Assembly: GCA_036939975.1 (NCBI GenBank)
Contig: JALLPB010001140.1
Span: 1 to 11,018 of the forward strand
Direction: 5' to 3'
Origin: Cyclostephanos tholiformis
Taxonomy: Eukaryota > Bacillariophyta > Thalassiosirophyceae > Thalassiosirales > Thalassiosiraceae
Length of the DNA: 11,018 nucleotides
Part shown: positions 7,389 through 11,018 of the stretch, piece after piece
Position numbering within the stretch: the stretch's first letter is position 1
Layout of the letters: each line of letters begins with the position of its first letter
Translations under genes and position numbers: made by a program
The notes under the pieces: generated by a model
The model's input: only the letters and a program-made list of their open reading frames with translations
Told to the model about the DNA's origin: nothing
Database searches by the model: none

Positions 7389-8558
7389 ATGTCATCGTTC
7401 CTCCCCCACTTCCAAATAACTCCGTTGAATTACCTGTCATTCCTCGCGATAACCCTCCTCCTATACCTCGGTTACCTATTATTACCGAGGGGATTGCGCG
7501 CCCAGTACTTCGGCGAGGGAATTCGACGACGTCATCGTCGTGGGACGACGAAAATCGGGGGAGGACGTCGGGGGTTAGCGCGAGTCGGAGGGGGAGGCGC
7601 ACGAGGAGGATGGACCCCATCGTCTTCATCATCATCGTCGATATCGATCGTCCCCCCCCCGACGACGGACATTACGGGGGGCATAATATTACACGCCAAC
7701 TCTCGGGCGGTCGGTCCCGATAACATCGTCATCCGGGGGGGGGAGGATCGCCGTTTGGATCTGTTATTCGGCGATGAGACGTACGCCCCGTCATCGCATA
7801 CGACGATCGCGACCGCGATGATGACTACGACTACGACGACGACGACGACGATGCAGCGTACGAAGAACGATCGTGACATTTTGTCCACGACGAGGGCGGA
7901 CTACGTCCCCGCCTTTGGATCGTCCCCCCCCGCTCGTCGTGGACGCGAACGTCGACGACCCCTCCCCCCTCGCCGCGACGATGCGTCGCGCTCCACGTCC
8001 CTCGATATCGGGGAGATACTGCGCCGACCGCCCGGGATGAAGTTCGTGGCGCACGGTACGAGGTGTACGCCGCGTCCGGTTTGGATTACGCTGCATCACG
8101 ACGATGACGATCGTGGTCGTCATCGTGATTCGCCGCCGCCGCCGCCGCCGAAATATCGGAACCGGTTGACGTGGCGCGCGGAATTGAGACGTCATCGTGG
8201 TGCCGCGACTGGCGGCCTCTCCCCCCCCACGCCGTCGTCGTCTCCGGGGGGCGGGCTCGGGAATTTGCGAACGGTCGAGCTACACGACGTGCTCGGGATC
8301 GAATTGGGCAAGCTAACCGCGGCGCTGCGCAGGGTCCAGACCGCGGGCATGTCGAGGGACGTCGATTGCTTCAGTTTGCTCACCAGGAACGGCACGTTGG
8401 ACCTCGAGTGCGTGGACCTCGACGGATCGAGTTCGTCGTCATCGCACGCGGTGGCGTCGGCATCGGCGGAGGAGGTAAGGGCGGCGTTCGTGACGCACCT
8501 CGCGAGGGCCATGTCTTCTCGGGGACTATGGCTCGACGGATTGTCACCGCGGGAGTAG
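7389..8558 (+). CDS. Membrane-anchored protein with a divergent PH-like (PLC-type PH) domain
   Basis: A single frame of 389 aa has no internal stop. Residues 13-32 form one hydrophobic helix (LNYLSFLAITLLLYLGYLLL) followed by an arginine-rich stretch (34-51). This is a typical signal anchor with the basic side, and so probably the rest of the protein, in the cytosol. Residues 55-205 are low-complexity (Gly/Arg, seven Ser, nine Thr at 146-154). Residues about 206-378 look like a PH-like fold. A first strand pair has GMKFVAHGTRCTPRPVWITL (216-235), then LTWRAEL (260-266), LRTVELHDVLGIELGKLT (293-310), DCFSLLTRNGTLDLEC (326-341) and a final helix EEVRAAFVTHLARAM (361-375). The FSLLTRNGTLDLE block is the most diagnostic and recalls PLC-type PH domains, which bind phosphoinositides or proteins. 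The domain is interrupted by a Pro/Asp-rich loop (236-258) and a Ser-rich loop. The ligand is unknown. Confidence 0.65.
   Translation: MSSFLPHFQITPLNYLSFLAITLLLYLGYLLLPRGLRAQYFGEGIRRRHRRGTTKIGGGRRGLARVGGGGARGGWTPSSSSSSSISIVPPPTTDITGGIILHANSRAVGPDNIVIRGGEDRRLDLLFGDETYAPSSHTTIATAMMTTTTTTTTTMQRTKNDRDILSTTRADYVPAFGSSPPARRGRERRRPLPPRRDDASRSTSLDIGEILRRPPGMKFVAHGTRCTPRPVWITLHHDDDDRGRHRDSPPPPPPKYRNRLTWRAELRRHRGAATGGLSPPTPSSSPGGGLGNLRTVELHDVLGIELGKLTAALRRVQTAGMSRDVDCFSLLTRNGTLDLECVDLDGSSSSSSHAVASASAEEVRAAFVTHLARAMSSRGLWLDGLSPRE
7818..7850 (+). repeat. In-frame ACG/ACT trinucleotide run encoding poly-Thr
   Basis: Consecutive ACT/ACG units encode nine threonines after MM in the linker of the PH-like protein. 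Similar GAC runs occur in the CMD-family gene and just after this gene (about 8581-8618). Confidence 0.8.
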
Positions 8559-8886
8559 ACCTCATCGACCCACACTCCCTTGACGACGACGGTGATGACG
8601 ACGTTGATGACGACGAATGATCATTCCTTGCGATCCAATGATAGATAGGACCGAACCAAACATGACGCGGGCGACGGGTGAGATATTCACGCCTCGATCT
8701 ACGTTGACATGATGTCGGCATCCATACTTCCGTAAGGTAGTACGACAGAACAGAAGCAGGAGTGTGCATTCTTCGCGCAACTGACTATAATACGTGACAA
8801 CGTATGGCCTGGCCGATAGACGCCACCGCTGAAAAAGCCGTCATCACGATGTAAGCGCTTAATTTTTTGCAACGACGGCTGCGTGA
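8559..8886. other. Spacer downstream of the PH-like gene
   Basis: This holds a GAC/GAT-rich stretch at 8581-8618 that is out of frame with the preceding gene, then mixed sequence with no recognised gene. An ATG at 8804 opens 16 codons and ends at a TAA that overlaps a good donor sequence, GTAAGC at 8851. That could be an alternative first exon for the candidate gene that follows. Confidence 0.35.
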
Positions 8887-9149
8887 ATGGACGGGAGGAT
8901 CATCTTCGCCAGCACCACGACCGAAGCAAGTGAGAATGGAGTGGGTTTTAGTTTTACGTTGTGATCAAGCTTGGAAGTGCTGGATTATCCCATCCACTGA
9001 CCATTTTTATCCTAGGTGGAGGATACAATCGGTTTCCGTCAATGTTATGCGTGAGTGGAAGAGGCAGCGATAACGTTGACAAGATCGTCATCTTTGGCGG
9101 ACCTGCTGTATTTCGCGCTCATGTAAACCACAGCAGCGTCTACAAGTGA
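8887..9149 (+). CDS. Candidate small spliced gene, unknown protein (58 aa model)
   Basis: The case rests on the intron, not on homology. A donor AA|GTGAGA at 8930 and an acceptor with branch-like CTGAC, pyrimidine-rich CATTTTTATCCTAG ending at 9015, enclose 86 nt, the same length as the proven FIGNL1 intron. Joining 8887-8929 to 9016-9149 gives an open 58-aa frame (M at 8887, TGA at 9147) ending ...KIVIFGGPAVFRAHVNHSSVYK. An alternative first exon at 8804-8850, with a 47-nt intron to 8897, would stay in frame and give 70 aa. I recognise no domain, signal or family. It could equally be a non-coding spliced RNA, or chance. Confidence 0.25.
8930..9015 (+). other. Candidate intron (86 nt)
   Basis: It begins GTGAGA and ends in a CTGAC branch-point-like word followed 12 nt later by TTTTTATCCTAG. 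Length and signals match the other introns of this window. Confidence 0.5.
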
Positions 9150-9604
9150 CTTTCTGAAATCTCACATGTGCAACGTCGTGCATGCTGATTTGCTTGTCAC
9201 AATGGTTCGCCCGATGAAGCCATCCTTACCATGTGTGGTCGATCCAAGAAGGATTTTGGATGACCATGATGCAAAGTGTGTAACATGACGATGATGTGGT
9301 GAACTGTTGCTGGTATGAACTCTTATGCAAGCGCTACTCTGATGACATATCTAACTCATTTTATTGGTAGTTATAGGATAAACTGACTATTTTTAATCGC
9401 GACGTATATTTCTGCGGGGGGTCTGTCCAACAGCGATCATGAAGAAGACACAATACTACTAAAGTCAAGCAGTCGATGAGGATTCTCACGCGCCTTTGAT
9501 GAAAGAGAGAAACCTTTGAAGTTTCATCTGTTCGCATTCCCGTGAAAAATCGAACGAGTCTTGATGTATTCCAGAAACATTGCACTCGGCAAGGACGTGC
9601 ACCT
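9150..9604. other. Intergenic region without a supported gene (455 bp)
   Basis: It contains only short frames. An 88-codon minus-strand frame (9627-9361) overlaps the last exon of the next gene in another frame and resembles nothing known. No RNA gene or clear repeat is seen. Confidence 0.35.
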
Positions 9605-9636
9605 TCATGCAGAAGTCTCGTGTACATTTTGCAACT

Positions 9637-9717
9637 CTGTTAAATTCAGTCAAAACATGTGCGGAGCCTCCAATGAATAAAAGAAACATAACCTGAGAAG
9701 TAACTTCCAACACTCAC
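9637..9717 (-). other. Candidate intron (81 nt)
   Basis: Minus strand: donor CTATTG|GTGAGT (perfect GTGAGT) and acceptor with TTGACTGAATTTAACAG. Both signals are strong, and joining keeps the upstream frame open for ten further codons to a TGA. Confidence 0.6.
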
Positions 9718-9821
9718 CAATAGAGGAGGATGAGAAGCGACGGCAAGCGAAGTAATCATCGTTGTCGGGGGAGGAGGAGTTGAGAAATCGACCCTTCCCT
9801 CTCTTCCTTTCGTGATTTCTC

Positions 9822-9907
9822 CTGCAGGGGCGCTGTGTTGGATGCTGTGTCGCTAGCATATCCCACAGAAACATCTCGTGCTCTCTTGTGTGGCTGCCCC
9901 CCTGTAC
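9822..9907 (-). other. Candidate intron (86 nt)
   Basis: Minus strand: donor TGCTG|GTACAG and acceptor CGCCCCTGCAG|GAG. Removing it joins ...FESECW to RNHERKRGKGRFL (phase 2) and resolves the shift between two overlapping open frames. Confidence 0.5.
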
Positions 9908-10860
9908 CAGCATTCGGACTCAAAGTAATGATTCATCTCCATTGGCAAGTACTTGTCAAAAACAATGTTGATGAACGATGCATTCTTCATTGGTTGCAAG
10001 GCCCACTCATCGAGGTCTCCCAAACATACTTGAATCGACTTGAGATGCTCCATTAGCTTCGGAAGAAGAAACTCAAGAGCATTATCATTCAGCAACAAAG
10101 TCTTGTGGAAGAGGTCTTCGAAGTCAATGAACTTAGCATTGGATAAATATTCCACCATGAAGATCTTGTTGAAGTCAGATGGAGGTGTCGATAGAGGGTA
10201 GGTATCAATTGTCTGTACAAAACGTTCAGGTTGGGTAACAAGCTCAAGTTTAGTACCTTCTTGACGTGTCTTGATCGTTTTGAATCCAAAACGCGCAAGC
10301 TCTATCTTTTCTCCAGTGAGTTTTGTCATTGCATGTTCCATGCAATGGAAAAAGATTGCCGAATTCACAGTGAGGATTGCCCGAATAGCATTGATGTTAT
10401 GCTTGATATCAAAATGTTCTTTGGTTTTAGCGATTCAACTAAACGATCTTTTCAGCATATTCCTAACCTCAACCAAATAATCAAGGACGTTTTCCTCGAG
10501 ATCTCCATGTGTTGATTTGGCTTTGTTAGATGACATGTGTCTCGTGAAGCAATCACAACTTATCCCCTCTTCACCTCTTCCCCACACTAAGTCTAATGAG
10601 TTCAGATCCCTGGATTTAGTAGTTCGCTGTTGCCCTGACAGGGGCTGACTTGGATTCGATCTATAAGTCTGTCATGATTTTGCTTGATCAGCTGCAAAAG
10701 TCCTCAACATATCAACCAAAAGTATCAGTTGAATATCAATGAGAGAGGAATCATCTAAACCTGTGTTTGATATTCAAGTGAAAGAAACAATGGGTGGCTA
10801 CCAAAATTCGCTTAAAATTTAAACACCAAAAATTTAGGATTTATTTAGAGCGAGTTTAGG

Positions 10861-10896
10861 CTATCCCCCATCTATACGCTATCCCCCATCTATACG
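10861..10896 (+). repeat. 18-bp perfect tandem duplication
   Basis: The unit ctatcccccatctatacg occurs at 10861-10878 and again at 10879-10896 with no mismatch. Only two copies are present. Confidence 0.95.
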
Positions 10897-10940
10897 AGCT
10901 CCCATGGAGTGAGAGCTTATACCTGAATATTGAGTAAACA

Positions 10941-11018
10941 TTTGTTTGTTTGTTTGTTTGTTTGTTTGTTTGTGTGTTTGTTTGTTTGTTTGTTTGTTTG
11001 TTTGTTTGTTTGTTTGTT
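10941..11018 (+). repeat. (TTTG)n tetranucleotide microsatellite reaching the window edge
   Basis: About 19.5 units of TTTG in perfect register. One unit, at 10973-10976, is changed to TGTG by a single T-to-G substitution. The array is cut by the end of the window, so its full length is unknown. Confidence 0.97.

Larger units (their letters stand above)
9605..10536 (-). pseudogene. Unrecognised multi-exon gene with an in-frame TGA, possibly degenerate and possibly retroelement gag-like
   Basis: On the minus strand an ATG at 10536 opens a frame that continues to 9853, broken only by a TGA at 10437-10435 (codon 34). Residues on both sides look protein-like: an acidic, coil-like start (DLEENVLDYLVEVRNML), then hydrophobic and charged segments (HNINAIRAILTVNSAIFF; EFLLPKLMEHLKSIQVCLGDLDE; NASFINIVFDKYLP). 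Two good introns (9907-9822 and 9717-9637) join exon 10536-9908 to 9821-9718 and 9636-9605, giving 254 codons before the final TGA, with a basic tail RNHERKRGKGR. The TGA could instead lie in a 66-nt in-frame intron (10467-10402, GTTAGG...ATCAAG), leaving 232 intact codons. The HLKSI...LPMEM stretch loosely recalls gag-like DUF1759 proteins of Pao-type elements, but that is a weak resemblance. Codon use is AT-richer than in the neighbouring genes. Confidence 0.4.
10537..11018. other. Right-hand non-coding region (482 bp)
   Basis: AT-rich sequence upstream of the minus-strand gene. It holds an 18-bp tandem duplication and a TTTG array (both listed separately). I see no coding frame with support and no RNA gene. 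Confidence 0.45.

Noticed and set aside
7532..8575. Several antisense and alternative frames over the PH-like gene (including 7791-8195 minus and 8171-8620 plus)
   Set aside because: They are arginine-, aspartate- or valine-rich products of the same trinucleotide runs. Only the 7389-8558 frame has a membrane anchor and a coherent domain.
8560..8620. Extension of the PH-like protein into the GAC-rich stretch after its stop
   Set aside because: The acidic stretch is in a different frame, and no GT-AG pair that would join it is evident. The stop at 8556-8558 follows the end of the final PH helix.
10600..10680. Possible tRNA-like sequence (GGATTCGATC words)
   Set aside because: No acceptor stem, D-arm or anticodon arm can be folded around it.
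1..11018. A multi-gene defence, biosynthetic or mobile system
   Set aside because: The recognisable genes (CMD, FIGNL1, PPAT-like, eS24, PH-like) are in alternating orientations with separate promoters and have no shared pathway. No transposase, reverse transcriptase, integrase, terminal repeats or CRISPR array is visible.

Overview
This is a stretch of compact nuclear DNA from a eukaryote, most likely a diatom or related stramenopile alga. The reasons are short GT-AG introns (most 81-86 nt, a few 170-270), genes packed a few hundred bases apart on both strands, and coding sequence full of GAC/TCG trinucleotide runs. The lineage is an inference from gene style, not from a marker gene. No bacterial operon, CRISPR array, tRNA or rRNA is visible.

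Layout, left to right. (1) 214-1131, plus: a carboxymuconolactone decarboxylase-fold protein with a basic N-terminal extension and a poly-Asp insertion. (2) 4300-1323, minus: a two-exon FIGNL1 (fidgetin-like 1) AAA ATPase of 963 aa, whose 86-nt intron splits the Walker A motif. Genes 1 and 2 converge. (3) 4471-5629, plus: a three-exon, 266-aa protein with an N-terminal hydrophobic segment and a CoaD/PPAT-like nucleotidyltransferase domain, divergent from FIGNL1 across about 170 bp. (4) 6918-6233, minus: the two-exon gene for ribosomal protein eS24, convergent with gene 3 across a 600-bp spacer that holds a perfect hairpin. (5) 7389-8558, plus: a membrane-anchored protein with a divergent PH-like domain, divergent from eS24. 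(6) 8887-9149, plus: a weak candidate for a small spliced gene. (7) 10536-9605, minus: an unrecognised gene, probably degenerate, with an in-frame TGA at codon 34 and two good candidate introns. The right end carries an 18-bp tandem duplication and a (TTTG)n array that runs off the window.

The genes look like unrelated housekeeping and accessory functions (recombination, CoA-type nucleotidyl transfer, translation, membrane or lipid signalling). I see no evidence that they form one system. The observations most worth following up are the FIGNL1 motifs retained outside the ATPase, the membrane or plastid-type leader on the PPAT-like enzyme, and the two spliced loci near the right end that I cannot assign to a family.
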